Source: an uncultured Chitinophagaceae bacterium (lineage in GTDB: Bacteria; Bacteroidota; Bacteroidia; Chitinophagales; Chitinophagaceae). Taken from it: a stretch of 64,000 nt of DNA. The stretch's first letter is position 1, and every line of letters starts with the position of its first letter. Location of the stretch: the NCBI GenBank assembly GCA_936908745.1, contig CAKZFX010000013.1, forward strand, positions 1 through 64,000. The letters run 5' to 3'. This document shows positions 19,065 to 27,898 of this stretch, piece by piece. A model generated the notes under the pieces. That model was not told the DNA's origin. It saw only the letters and a list, made by a program, of their open reading frames with translations, and made no database searches. Made by a program: the position numbers and the translations under genes.

Positions 19065-22000
19065 TTAAAGCATAACCCTTACACCAAAAGTGAGACGTTT
19101 AGGAAGTGGAAATTTGCCCTGGTCAAATCCTCCAACCTCCGGAAAGTTTCCGCTGTAACCGGAGAAATAAACAAGGTTTGTTCCGGTAACATTCACACTC
19201 AGCCCCTTTATCCTGTTACCAAGATATTTACCAAGTATTTGAGATGAAAGGTCGTAAGACAGGGTAAGTTCTCTAAGCGACACATAATCCCCCTTCTCCC
19301 AAAAATTAGCTGCGGGGTTGTTGCCACTGGCATCTGTTGCATAGTTTCTGCCCTGGTTGGCCCAGTAAAATCTTGGCAAGGTACCATTGGGGTTAGTTGG
19401 CGACCATGAATTCAATATCTCTGTTGTAGAATTTTGAGAACCCTGCACCTGGCTAAAGCCCCGTTGCCTGTAGTTGTTGAGAATAACAAAGCCAAATGCA
19501 TAATCAAAGCCTGCATATAAGCGAATTCCTTTCCATGAACTACTGATATTGAAGCCCCCTATATGCTGTGGTGTGGTACGGCCTACTTTTACAAACTGCC
19601 TGCTATCAATTGTATCATTTTTATACACCTGGTGCCAATTTGCGTCACCTAATTGCTTAATTCGCTTATTCGTGTATGGAAGGAATGCGTTATAAACATT
19701 TGCATTAGCTGCTATTTTAGCAAGGTCAGTATAAATGCCATCATATTTTGGCGCCCATACTTCGTCCAGGCCAATACGTTCACCCTCTACTAGTCCGCCT
19801 ACATACATTTGCTGTCCTGGGTTTTTGGGGTCCCATACAAAGAACCCACTCTGCCTGTTACCCGGTAAAGCATTGAAGGGTAATTTTTTTGCAAAGCTTT
19901 TTACATGAAAATAATTGATGCCAAAATCAAGGCTAAACCCGTCAGCCTTTTTTGGCTCAATAATTTTTGCATTTACCGCAATTTCAACACCCTTGTTTTG
20001 TAATTGGGCAAGGTTGGTGGTGAAACTGGTGAACCCGGTTTGTGATGAAATGGGTAACCCGGCAAGCTTGTCAAATACATTCCTTATGAAATAATCAAAG
20101 TTCACTGTTATTTTTTCGTTGAGTATGCCTAAGTCAACACCAAAGTTTAAACTATTGGTACGTTCCCATCTTACATCAGAGTTTATGTAAGAGTTAACAA
20201 ATGTGCCACCAAAGCCATTGTAAGTACCGGCATTGTTATATATCTGCGAAGTGGCAAAGAAACCTAATGAGTTTACGTTACCGTTTACACCATAACTGAT
20301 TCTGGGTTTTACGCTGCTCAAGTATTTTGAAACCACAGAACCTTTATAAAAATTTTCATTATGTATGTTCCAGCCAACAGAAACACCGGGAAATGTTCCA
20401 TAATAATTTCCTTTCTTCAGCCTGCTGGAACCATCGACCCTTACAATACCAGTAAGCAGGTAGCGGTTCATGTAAGTGTAATTCACCTTACCTATAACTG
20501 AAGCAATTCTTTCCCATTGGTTAAAGTTAGAGGATGCGCCCGCAGGGTTCACAATCGTGGTACCTTGTACGCTGGGCGGGGTGGACGCGGCTAACCAGGG
20601 AATTATATCTGTTGGGGAACCTTGTGAAAACCCGGAGTTCACATAGTTCTTATAGTCATAAAACTCGCCACCAGCCAATGCTGTTACGCTGTGGCCCTTA
20701 AAGTTTTTATTAAACTGTAAAGAAACGTTGGTTGTATATTGTATAGTTCTTGTATTGTTAAAACTTGCTGCACGGTTTGTATTAAACGCCCCGCCATTAC
20801 CCTGTTGAAATGTTTTAGTGAAAAAATTGTTGTTATTATACCTGTAAAACCCTGAACCGCTTGCAAGTACTTTCAGATAAGGAAGTATTGTATATTCCAA
20901 ATTTATACCCCCTAAAAAACGTTGCTCATTGGAGTTGTTAACAGTTAAATCGCTCCAGTATTTGGGGTTACCCAGCGTTACATCATTAGGGCCGGGCAAA
21001 ATAACACCAGATGTATCATTAACATACCTTACCGTAGGTGCAACCCCTACAAAACGTTGTAATAATCCGCCTGCAGCCCCACCTTCGGGGTCAACATTAT
21101 TAAAACCGCCATATGGCAACGCCTGCTCTACATTATAGGCACCAATGTTGGTTGTAATTTTCAGATTTTTGCCCACATTAAGGCCACCATTAAAGTTCAG
21201 GTTAATTCGTTTTAACCATGAGCCGATTATCATACCATTGTCCTTCACGGTTCCTAACGAAAGAGCATATGAACCCTGGTCATTAGCGCCGGAAAAATTT
21301 ACATTGTGTTCATTGGTATTGACCTGTTGAAGAATCATTGCTTCTCTTTCTCTTGCACTTAAATCTCTAAACAGTATGCTGTCCATTTGATTAACGTTAA
21401 ATGGATTTGGGTCAACCAGCAGTTTCCAACCTGGTTTGCTTAATAGATGCCGGTTTTGATTGGTTACTAATTGTGTGGTATATAAACCTTCTGCACCTGT
21501 CCAGCCGGAATTAACCGCCCAACCCCATGCACCCAAAAGCTGGTTACGGTCGGTATTCATAGCCGCAGTATTATTGTCCAGCGAATCGCCCCGGAAACGG
21601 GCCTGGATACCAAGGCGGTTCATGCGGATATAATCAGATGCACTCAAATATTCAGAAGGGTTGCGACGAATATAATTTGCTGTATGGCTGTAAGAATAGG
21701 AAACTCTTGTCTTTCCCTTCTGGCCTTTTTTAGTAGTTACTAAAACCACACCATTGGCCGCTCTTGCGCCATATATTGCCGTAGATGCAGCATCCTTTAG
21801 CAGGTCAATGCTTGCCACATCATTAATGTCCAAACCATACAGAGACGGAACAATTACTCCGTCAACAATAAATAAAGGCGTACCGCCGCCGCCAAATTCT
21901 GTTCCACCACGGAACGAAATAGAAGGTGTACTTCCAGGCTGGCCGGTACGTTGCTGAACTCGTAAACCAGGTGCACTACCCTGGAGCACTGTTGCCACAT

Positions 22001-22412
22001 TTGTACTGGGGCTGTGCTCAAATGTTTTTGGATTAACGGTAGAAACCGCACCGGTTACTTCCTTTCGCTTTTGTGTACCATATCCGGTAACCACCACAGC
22101 ATCTAACTGGCTGACTTTTGTTTCAAGCGTTGCATCAACTACGGTTCCGGCACCAACTCTTACTTCACTGGTGGTAAACCCTGAAAAAGAAAATACCAGG
22201 AAATCACCTTGGGCAGCATCAATGGAGTATTCCCCATTTGCATTAGTCTGTGCTCCGCCTTGTTTACCTTTAACCGTAACAGAAACCCCGGAAAGTGGTT
22301 TTGACTCATCGCTGAGTATTTTACCGGTAATTTTTTTTGTTTGAGCAAAAGTGACTGAAGCCACAAGCATTAACACTGCAAGGAGACAGAGCCTTAAACT
22401 TTTTAATTTCAT
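19065..22412 (-). CDS. SusC/RagA TonB-dependent outer-membrane transporter
   Basis: This outer-membrane protein of about 1115 residues has a signal peptide ending VTFAQ, a carboxypeptidase-D-like domain (ITGKILSDESKPLSGVSV), a plug with VVVTGYGTQKRKEVTGAVS, and a 22-strand type beta barrel ending in FGVRVML. It imports oligosaccharides using TonB energy. It lacks the N-terminal STN domain seen in the second SusC of this window, so it probably does not signal to an anti-sigma factor. I chose the ATG at 22412 rather than 22448 because it begins the signal peptide and lies about 32 nt downstream of the predicted transcription start. It is the first gene of the sialoglycan locus. Confidence 0.94.
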   Translation of the reverse strand: MKLKSLRLCLLAVLMLVASVTFAQTKKITGKILSDESKPLSGVSVTVKGKQGGAQTNANGEYSIDAAQGDFLVFSFSGFTTSEVRVGAGTVVDATLETKVSQLDAVVVTGYGTQKRKEVTGAVSTVNPKTFEHSPSTNVATVLQGSAPGLRVQQRTGQPGSTPSISFRGGTEFGGGGTPLFIVDGVIVPSLYGLDINDVASIDLLKDAASTAIYGARAANGVVLVTTKKGQKGKTRVSYSYSHTANYIRRNPSEYLSASDYIRMNRLGIQARFRGDSLDNNTAAMNTDRNQLLGAWGWAVNSGWTGAEGLYTTQLVTNQNRHLLSKPGWKLLVDPNPFNVNQMDSILFRDLSAREREAMILQQVNTNEHNVNFSGANDQGSYALSLGTVKDNGMIIGSWLKRINLNFNGGLNVGKNLKITTNIGAYNVEQALPYGGFNNVDPEGGAAGGLLQRFVGVAPTVRYVNDTSGVILPGPNDVTLGNPKYWSDLTVNNSNEQRFLGGINLEYTILPYLKVLASGSGFYRYNNNNFFTKTFQQGNGGAFNTNRAASFNNTRTIQYTTNVSLQFNKNFKGHSVTALAGGEFYDYKNYVNSGFSQGSPTDIIPWLAASTPPSVQGTTIVNPAGASSNFNQWERIASVIGKVNYTYMNRYLLTGIVRVDGSSRLKKGNYYGTFPGVSVGWNIHNENFYKGSVVSKYLSSVKPRISYGVNGNVNSLGFFATSQIYNNAGTYNGFGGTFVNSYINSDVRWERTNSLNFGVDLGILNEKITVNFDYFIRNVFDKLAGLPISSQTGFTSFTTNLAQLQNKGVEIAVNAKIIEPKKADGFSLDFGINYFHVKSFAKKLPFNALPGNRQSGFFVWDPKNPGQQMYVGGLVEGERIGLDEVWAPKYDGIYTDLAKIAANANVYNAFLPYTNKRIKQLGDANWHQVYKNDTIDSRQFVKVGRTTPQHIGGFNISSSWKGIRLYAGFDYAFGFVILNNYRQRGFSQVQGSQNSTTEILNSWSPTNPNGTLPRFYWANQGRNYATDASGNNPAANFWEKGDYVSLRELTLSYDLSSQILGKYLGNRIKGLSVNVTGTNLVYFSGYSGNFPEVGGFDQGKFPLPKRLTFGVRVML

Positions 22413-22450
22413 AACAAGCAGTTTTGTTTTTAGTATTATGTATGACATAA

Positions 22451-22482
22451 CAAAAATAAGTGGTTTTCTCTCACTTAACCAA
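22451..22482 (-). promoter_or_regulatory. Bacteroidota-type promoter of the sialoglycan locus
   Basis: On the minus strand TTG (22480-22482) is followed after 21 bases by TATTTTTG (22451-22458), matching the TTG and TAnnTTTG boxes of the Bacteroidota housekeeping promoter. Transcription would start near 22444, about 32 nt ahead of the susC ATG. Not tested experimentally. Confidence 0.5.
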
Positions 22483-22558
22483 AAAAATATTAACGTTTCA
22501 TAAATATCTGAATATCAATATAAAATAGATTTATTTGCCTACATTTTGCAGTTTGATT

Positions 22559-22582
22559 AACTTAGTACAACTTTATTAAGTT
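22559..22582. promoter_or_regulatory. candidate operator between susC and the GntR gene
   Basis: AACTTA (22559-22564) and TAAGTT (22577-22582) form a 6-bp inverted repeat with a 12-base spacer, just ahead of the regulator start and upstream of the divergent susC promoter. A GntR/FadR dimer could bind here. The repeat is short and the surroundings are AT-rich, so it may be chance. Confidence 0.25.
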
Positions 22583-22593
22583 ATACATATAGT

Positions 22594-23304
22594 ATGAATC
22601 TTGCATTGTTGAAAAATGGGATGAAATCAATTGATACAAGCTCTTTAGTTGATAAGGTAGAAGACAGCCTTGTAGAATTATTGAAAGAGCGAAAGCTCTC
22701 AGTAGGTGATGTTATTCCAAAAGAGATTGAATTGGCCGAGACGCTTGGGGTTAGCCGAACAGTAATAAGGGAAGCACTAACCAGGTTACGTTTGTTGGGG
22801 CTGATTGAGTCAAAAAAGAAAAAAGGGTCAGTGATTACCAGCCCGGATTTATTTGGAATGATGAGCAAAAGCATGAATCCTCATATCCTTGACCAGGATA
22901 CTTTAAAAGAGATTTTTGAAATACGACTGGTACTTGAAATTGGAATGGCAGACCTGCTTTTTCACCGCATCACCAAAGAAGACATTTCAGAGCTAAGAAA
23001 TATTGTTAGCAATGAACCTCCGGCCACGCAATACCATCTTTTTAATGTAGAGCACGAAATAGCTTTTCATGGCAAACTGTATGAAATAACAGGTAATGAG
23101 ACATTAAAGAAATTTCAAAAAATGTTACTTCCTGTGTTTGATTATGTACACCACAGCGGATTACTTAAAAAGCAGCCGTTACTCAAAATGTTTGTTTCTC
23201 ACACAGAACTCGTTTCTATTTTGGAAAACGGAACACCGGAAGAATTTAGAAATGGAATGCGTAACCACCTGGAGAACCATTTTAAAAGAATATTTGATTT
23301 ATGA
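22594..23304 (+). CDS. GntR/FadR-family regulator, probable NanR-type
   Basis: This transcription factor of 236 residues has an N-terminal winged helix (about residues 15-80, with ELAETLGVSRTVIREAL) and a C-terminal all-helical FCD ligand domain. The FCD metal-binding pattern is visible in part: the Asp/His-type residues in FEIRLVLEIG and the histidines in HEIAFHGKLYEI. The family often represses sugar-acid pathways; E. coli NanR, which senses Neu5Ac, is a member. The gene is divergent from susC, so it is the probable regulator of the sialoglycan locus. Starts at 22594 and 22621 are both possible. Confidence 0.85.
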   Translation: MNLALLKNGMKSIDTSSLVDKVEDSLVELLKERKLSVGDVIPKEIELAETLGVSRTVIREALTRLRLLGLIESKKKKGSVITSPDLFGMMSKSMNPHILDQDTLKEIFEIRLVLEIGMADLLFHRITKEDISELRNIVSNEPPATQYHLFNVEHEIAFHGKLYEITGNETLKKFQKMLLPVFDYVHHSGLLKKQPLLKMFVSHTELVSILENGTPEEFRNGMRNHLENHFKRIFDL

Positions 23305-23527
23305 TAGATAGTAAAGAAGAATAGTCAAAAATCATCTTATACGTATCAATCACTCCATAATAGCTCCTTAAACATTTTGTAAATCTCCCTTATTAGTCCA
23401 TAATGCGTAAGTTTCTAAGTAGTTCCTCGTACACCATCTGTTTAAAATACTCGCTAAATGGTATTTTTTAATAATTTTCAAAACATTATATTACTGTCAC
23501 TTGTATATTGGGTGTCGATGACAGGAA

Positions 23528-24526
23528 ATGTCGTGGCATCCTGTAATGATGCTGATAAGTTCGCCCCAATATGGCCCTTTAACACTCATACCGGTAAACT
23601 CAGATAACCTGACAGGTCTCCTGCTCCCCGGAAGCGATACCTTCATGTGCCAACATGATTTTGGAAGCATCATTATACAGCAAATTGACACAAAGAATTA
23701 TTCTCTCCGGTACTTCATACTTAACCTGATTAAAAAAGTAACACTTGTATTCAGGGATGAACGAACAGCTATAAGAGTTAAGCTGTCTCTGGAAAACAGT
23801 CTTACAGTCAAAATTGGAACGAAAGAAAAGCGATTTCTGAAAGAAGGACAGTTTATTATCATTAACGGTACTGAAAATACAGATTCGGCAACGTTAGAAA
23901 AGAATAGAGAATATAGGCTTCTTGATGCTGCATATCCTACGAATGCTTTGCGTGAACTTGTAGAAGCATTCCCTTCGCTTGCAGATTTTATCGGAAACAA
24001 TTCAATTAAGAATGCCCCCTCAATTAGAATGCGCCAACATTACTCTTCCGGGGCTATGACCCAGATAGTGTATGACCTGCTAAAATGTCCCTATGATGAG
24101 CTGCTCCGCAAAGTATATTTTGAAAATAAAATGAATGATTTTCTATTTGAGTTTCTTGCGGAATCAAATAAGCAACACGCAAATATTGCTTTGTCTTCTC
24201 CAGGCCAAAACGATGCGGTTTCAAAAGCAAGAGATATTATAGTAAACGATTTAAAAAAGCATTTTACTATTAAAGAGATCTCGCACCAGGTTCAATTAAA
24301 CGAGTTCAAACTAAAAGCCGGATTTAAGAAAGCATTCGGCATGGGCATGTTTGAATACTTGCTTCAGGCAAGGATGATTGAAGCAAGAAGATTGATCCTG
24401 GAAACAAGCAAGCCCCTGAAAGAAATTGCTTCTCTTACCGGCTATGAATACTTCACAAATTTTATTGCGGCGTTCAGAAACTATTTTGATTATACACCTG
24501 CATCACTGCGCAGAAATCAACAATAG
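23528..24526 (+). CDS. AraC-family transcriptional regulator
   Basis: This protein of up to 332 residues has an unrecognised N-terminal domain and a C-terminal AraC/XylS DNA-binding domain with two helix-turn-helix units (EISHQVQLNEFKLKAGFKKA and LKEIASLTGYEYFTNFIAAF). It ends with the typical DYTPASLRRNQQ. Starts at 23546 or 23549 would also preserve the whole fold. It stands alone between the sialoglycan locus and the small exported gene. The ligand and targets cannot be read from the sequence. Confidence 0.85.
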   Translation: MSWHPVMMLISSPQYGPLTLIPVNSDNLTGLLLPGSDTFMCQHDFGSIIIQQIDTKNYSLRYFILNLIKKVTLVFRDERTAIRVKLSLENSLTVKIGTKEKRFLKEGQFIIINGTENTDSATLEKNREYRLLDAAYPTNALRELVEAFPSLADFIGNNSIKNAPSIRMRQHYSSGAMTQIVYDLLKCPYDELLRKVYFENKMNDFLFEFLAESNKQHANIALSSPGQNDAVSKARDIIVNDLKKHFTIKEISHQVQLNEFKLKAGFKKAFGMGMFEYLLQARMIEARRLILETSKPLKEIASLTGYEYFTNFIAAFRNYFDYTPASLRRNQQ

Positions 24527-24757
24527 TACTATTTACAAACTTTCATCGTAGCAAAATTCCGATTGCATATAAATAAATACCAGTTGCATAACTGTTATAT
24601 TTTTTACTTTCCGTCAGTGTTGTCAATTTTATGATATGAATTTGCGGATGCGAATTCTGTAACAAATTAATTCAATTCTTTATTGCAATAGACAGGCGAA
24701 GCCGAAAACCTGTATAAGCGAGTAGGCATAAAAGTTTAACCAACTAAATATTTACTC

Positions 24758-25051
24758 ATGAAAAAGTATATGTTAGGATTTGCAGCCCTGCTGTTGGCAA
24801 TTACCACAACTGCATTTGTTGTAAATTCAAAATCTCATGAAGCTCAAAGTACAGTCTGGTTTGATTTCAATGGCACACCGACAGAGATTGACGATGAAAC
24901 GAAATATAGCCTGGATGCCAATAACACACCTGATTGTGCTGTTAGTTCAACGTATCGTTGCGAAATCAAAGCACCTGTTCTCCAGGGTAGTTCTCCCTCA
25001 ATGCCTGACCTGGATCATATCGTTGATTATAGGTACAAATCGCAACCCTAA
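24758..25051 (+). CDS. small exported protein, DUF6520-like
   Basis: This protein of 97 residues has a clear signal peptide (MKKYMLGFAALLLAITTTAF) and a mature part of about 75 residues with two cysteines near the middle (Cys in TPDCAV and YRCEI). The pattern resembles the small DUF6520 proteins found singly or in groups in Bacteroidota; I make that match from memory of the family. A hairpin terminator follows 20 bases after the stop. It is convergent with the TlpA-like gene. No function is known to me. Confidence 0.7.
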   Translation: MKKYMLGFAALLLAITTTAFVVNSKSHEAQSTVWFDFNGTPTEIDDETKYSLDANNTPDCAVSSTYRCEIKAPVLQGSSPSMPDLDHIVDYRYKSQP

Positions 25052-25070
25052 AAATTTGCGGCGATGGAAA

Positions 25071-25101
25071 GACAGCCGTTTACTTAGCGGCTGTCTTTTT
25101 T
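25071..25101 (+). terminator. rho-independent terminator
   Basis: A perfect 8-bp stem, GACAGCCG (25071-25078) and CGGCTGTC (25088-25095), has a 9-base loop and is followed by six T. It ends the small exported gene. It may also work for the convergent minus-strand TlpA-like gene, whose stop is at 25110. Confidence 0.85.
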
Positions 25102-25109
25102 AGATACAG

Positions 25110-26447
25110 CTATTTCGCTTCAGGCTTGTTATAAATAACAAGCATATTTACTTCTCGTGGCTCGTTTACTAAGTCAAGCCCAAACTTTCGAAACTCTTTA
25201 CGCAGCGAATCAATATTTTCCGATAGGGCAACGGATAACAATAGATCAACATTTTCATAATATCCGGTTCCGTCAATAATTGGAGTAGTGAGCTCTTGCT
25301 TTACATAAGTTAGAGCTTTAATGAGAGATTTTGATAGCGGCATGTTTTGAACACTAAACCCATTATCCAGATATTTATACTTTGGTGGCATCAAAGTATT
25401 CTTCGACTTCAGATTACATGAACTATCTGTTCGTACCAGCACAAGACAGTTAATTTTTCGTAATTCGATCCTTGCAGAGAAATTAAGATATTTGTTCAGA
25501 TCTCCTTGCATCAACTTGCGAAGGTTGCTTAAAGTTGCACCAGGATAATATAGCTCATAAGAATAGAGGTTTTGCTTCTTCCATTCATCAATTTTATTGG
25601 GATCAGAAGGCATGAAAAAATTTTCATTGTTCTTGGATTCTATAATTATTCTATTGAAGTTTCGGAAGACCAATGGGTCAGCTTCAAAATCATAAATATC
25701 GTTTGTGAAAGCGAACAAGTAAAGTGGGAGAATAGGTGTATTTAGAGCCCTTACGGTATGTGGTAACGTGTCTGAATCACCCTTTACCACCCTTATTCCG
25801 CTACTCACCGTTTGCTCGTGAAAACCTTTAAAAATAGCAGAATAGGAAAAGAGATTTTTAACGATAGAACTTGAATCCGGGAACAGAAACGGGTTATTGA
25901 GATTCAGTTGTTCATTTTTGACGTTTCTGGAAAGATTTAGCTCATTATTATTTATAAACTTTGATACATGGTCATAGGTGGTATTGTACCCTTCAGTTAC
26001 ATATTTTACCAATCCCTTTTCATTGATCCAGGCATGAAAAGGTTCCGCAGCATGTGGAAACAAATCATAGAAAATTGAATCGGATGTCACCAGTGGTAAT
26101 TGAGGATATGGGGTTTTAATCCTGGAAAAAAGTTTTTCCACTTCCTGTTTAGAATTTTTTGTGACCAGGATAATTTGAAGTCGGTCACCGAATTGCTTTT
26201 GTAAAGAATCCATTTTTGGTATTGCCTTTATGCAACTGCTGCACCATATACTCCAAAAATCGAAGATGATATACTTGCCTCTAAGTTCCCGAAGGGTTGC
26301 TCTTTTGACTTCTTTTCCAAGATAATATGAGAATGAAATGTCAGGGAGTTCTTGTCCAATCCCGAGTGAATCTCTGTATAGTTTTTGTGAAAAAATAGGA
26401 TGGATAAGACAGAGCATGATAAATGAGTAAATGAAATATTTTTTCAT
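25110..26447 (-). CDS. TlpA-like thioredoxin-fold exported protein
   Basis: This protein of 445 residues has a signal peptide (MKKYFIYSFIMLCLIHPIFS). A TlpA/ResA-type thioredoxin fold follows, with the redox pair in DFWSIWCSSCIKAIP near residue 70. The C-terminal 270 residues are not recognised. Such proteins reduce or exchange disulfides in the periplasm. In Bacteroidota they are often the last gene of an ECF-sigma/FecR/SusC/SusD set, as here. It lies 37 bases downstream of susD. The substrate is unknown. Confidence 0.82.
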   Translation of the reverse strand: MKKYFIYSFIMLCLIHPIFSQKLYRDSLGIGQELPDISFSYYLGKEVKRATLRELRGKYIIFDFWSIWCSSCIKAIPKMDSLQKQFGDRLQIILVTKNSKQEVEKLFSRIKTPYPQLPLVTSDSIFYDLFPHAAEPFHAWINEKGLVKYVTEGYNTTYDHVSKFINNNELNLSRNVKNEQLNLNNPFLFPDSSSIVKNLFSYSAIFKGFHEQTVSSGIRVVKGDSDTLPHTVRALNTPILPLYLFAFTNDIYDFEADPLVFRNFNRIIIESKNNENFFMPSDPNKIDEWKKQNLYSYELYYPGATLSNLRKLMQGDLNKYLNFSARIELRKINCLVLVRTDSSCNLKSKNTLMPPKYKYLDNGFSVQNMPLSKSLIKALTYVKQELTTPIIDGTGYYENVDLLLSVALSENIDSLRKEFRKFGLDLVNEPREVNMLVIYNKPEAK

Positions 26448-26484
26448 TTAGTAATGATGTTATAAGTAAAAAAAATAGGCTTAC

Positions 26485-27888
26485 TTAATATCCGGCGTTT
26501 TGTGTCAGAAATGGATTACGGGTAATCTGATCTATAGGTATTGGCCATAAAGCATCAGTCAAATTCCAGGTAGCTGGTTTTAGTACAGATATAATATCAT
26601 TTACCCTGTTAGTTCTTTTCAGATCATACCACCGGTTACCCCATTCTGCAAATAATTCAATCCGCCTCTCTTGTTCTATGGCTAAAAGCAAAGTCGCTTG
26701 GGTGTTGGCCATTGTATTCGACAGTCCTGCACGATTTCTCACGATATTAATATCGCCTTGGGCCCCGGTAACATTATTCAATTGAGTTCTCGCTTCTGCC
26801 CGTATCAGATAAATATCAGAAAGCCTGAAAATAGAATAACATTCAGTTAGAGGCACAGAGCTGTTACCACCTCTAACTTTGTATTTATAAGGATACCATA
26901 AAGTCTGGGATGAAAATGTTCTTGATTTTGTCCAATTCAGTTTTCTTAAATCACCAGCTTCAAAGGCGTTTAAGAGTCCAGGTCTCATGAGAAATGTGGG
27001 AGAAGAACTGTTGGAGGACGGAATAATCTGATTTCCTTCATAAGTATTAAAGTTGGCGTTAGATGGATATAATTGCCAAATAGATTCATTACTTGTTTGC
27101 AGAAAAACATTGGCCAAATTTGTTTCCAGTGAATATTGGCCTGACGATATTATCAGAAATGATGTTGCCTCAGCATTATTCCAGTCTCTACGATATAAAT
27201 AAACTTTTGCTAGTAAAGCTGCCGCTGCGTATTTATTAGGTCTTGCTTTTACTGGCGTTGGGTAGGTGGAAGGCAGCAAAGCCTTCGCCTCTTCAAGGTC
27301 AAAAATAATTTGCTGAAAGACCTTTGATGTATCTGTTCTCGGCAGCGTTGCATTTGTTTTATAGTCAGTTGTAAGTACAAGGGGCACATCACCAAACAGA
27401 TTTACCAAATGGAAATACGAGAATGCCCTGATAAATTTTGCCTCGCCAATGAGTCTGTTTCTTATTTGAGGCGAAACACCGGCAGATTGTTGTAATCCTT
27501 CGATACACAAATTAGCTGTGTATATGTATCTATACGCAGGTTGCCAAAAGGAGGACGTAAGCAGATTGTGATTTGACAAAGTAATTTGATTGTTGACAAA
27601 CTCATCCCTATTACTTGGCGAGTAGTAATACAATTCATCCGCTGCCATTCCTGCGAATAAGGTAGTATAACCGCTTGTGAACTGCCTTGAGCTATTCATC
27701 ATTTCACTGTAAATACCTCTTATAGCAGCTTCAGCACTGGCATCATCCCGAAAAATTGAACTACTGACGATCTGGTCTGCCGGTTCATCAATTTCAATGA
27801 ATTTTTTGCAGGAAGTAAAAGTTAAAATAGCCAACACAGCGGCAATAGTATATCTTATTGTCTGTATAAATGATTTAGTTGATTTCAT
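26485..27888 (-). CDS. SusD/RagB-family lipoprotein (second locus)
   Basis: This surface lipoprotein of 467 residues has a lipobox in LTFTSC and the SusD helical scaffold, including FIRAFSYFHLVNLFGDVPLV and the C-terminal RRIELFAEWGNRWYDLKR. It pairs with the STN-type SusC 10 bases upstream. No carbohydrate enzyme is encoded in this second locus, so its ligand could be a peptide, glycan or other nutrient. Confidence 0.93.
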   Translation of the reverse strand: MKSTKSFIQTIRYTIAAVLAILTFTSCKKFIEIDEPADQIVSSSIFRDDASAEAAIRGIYSEMMNSSRQFTSGYTTLFAGMAADELYYYSPSNRDEFVNNQITLSNHNLLTSSFWQPAYRYIYTANLCIEGLQQSAGVSPQIRNRLIGEAKFIRAFSYFHLVNLFGDVPLVLTTDYKTNATLPRTDTSKVFQQIIFDLEEAKALLPSTYPTPVKARPNKYAAAALLAKVYLYRRDWNNAEATSFLIISSGQYSLETNLANVFLQTSNESIWQLYPSNANFNTYEGNQIIPSSNSSSPTFLMRPGLLNAFEAGDLRKLNWTKSRTFSSQTLWYPYKYKVRGGNSSVPLTECYSIFRLSDIYLIRAEARTQLNNVTGAQGDINIVRNRAGLSNTMANTQATLLLAIEQERRIELFAEWGNRWYDLKRTNRVNDIISVLKPATWNLTDALWPIPIDQITRNPFLTQNAGY

Positions 27889-27898
27889 AATTATTACT

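Noticed and set aside
24527..24757. ACAGG/CCTGT inverted repeat ahead of the small exported gene
   Set aside because: Only 5 bp with a long spacer; could easily be chance.
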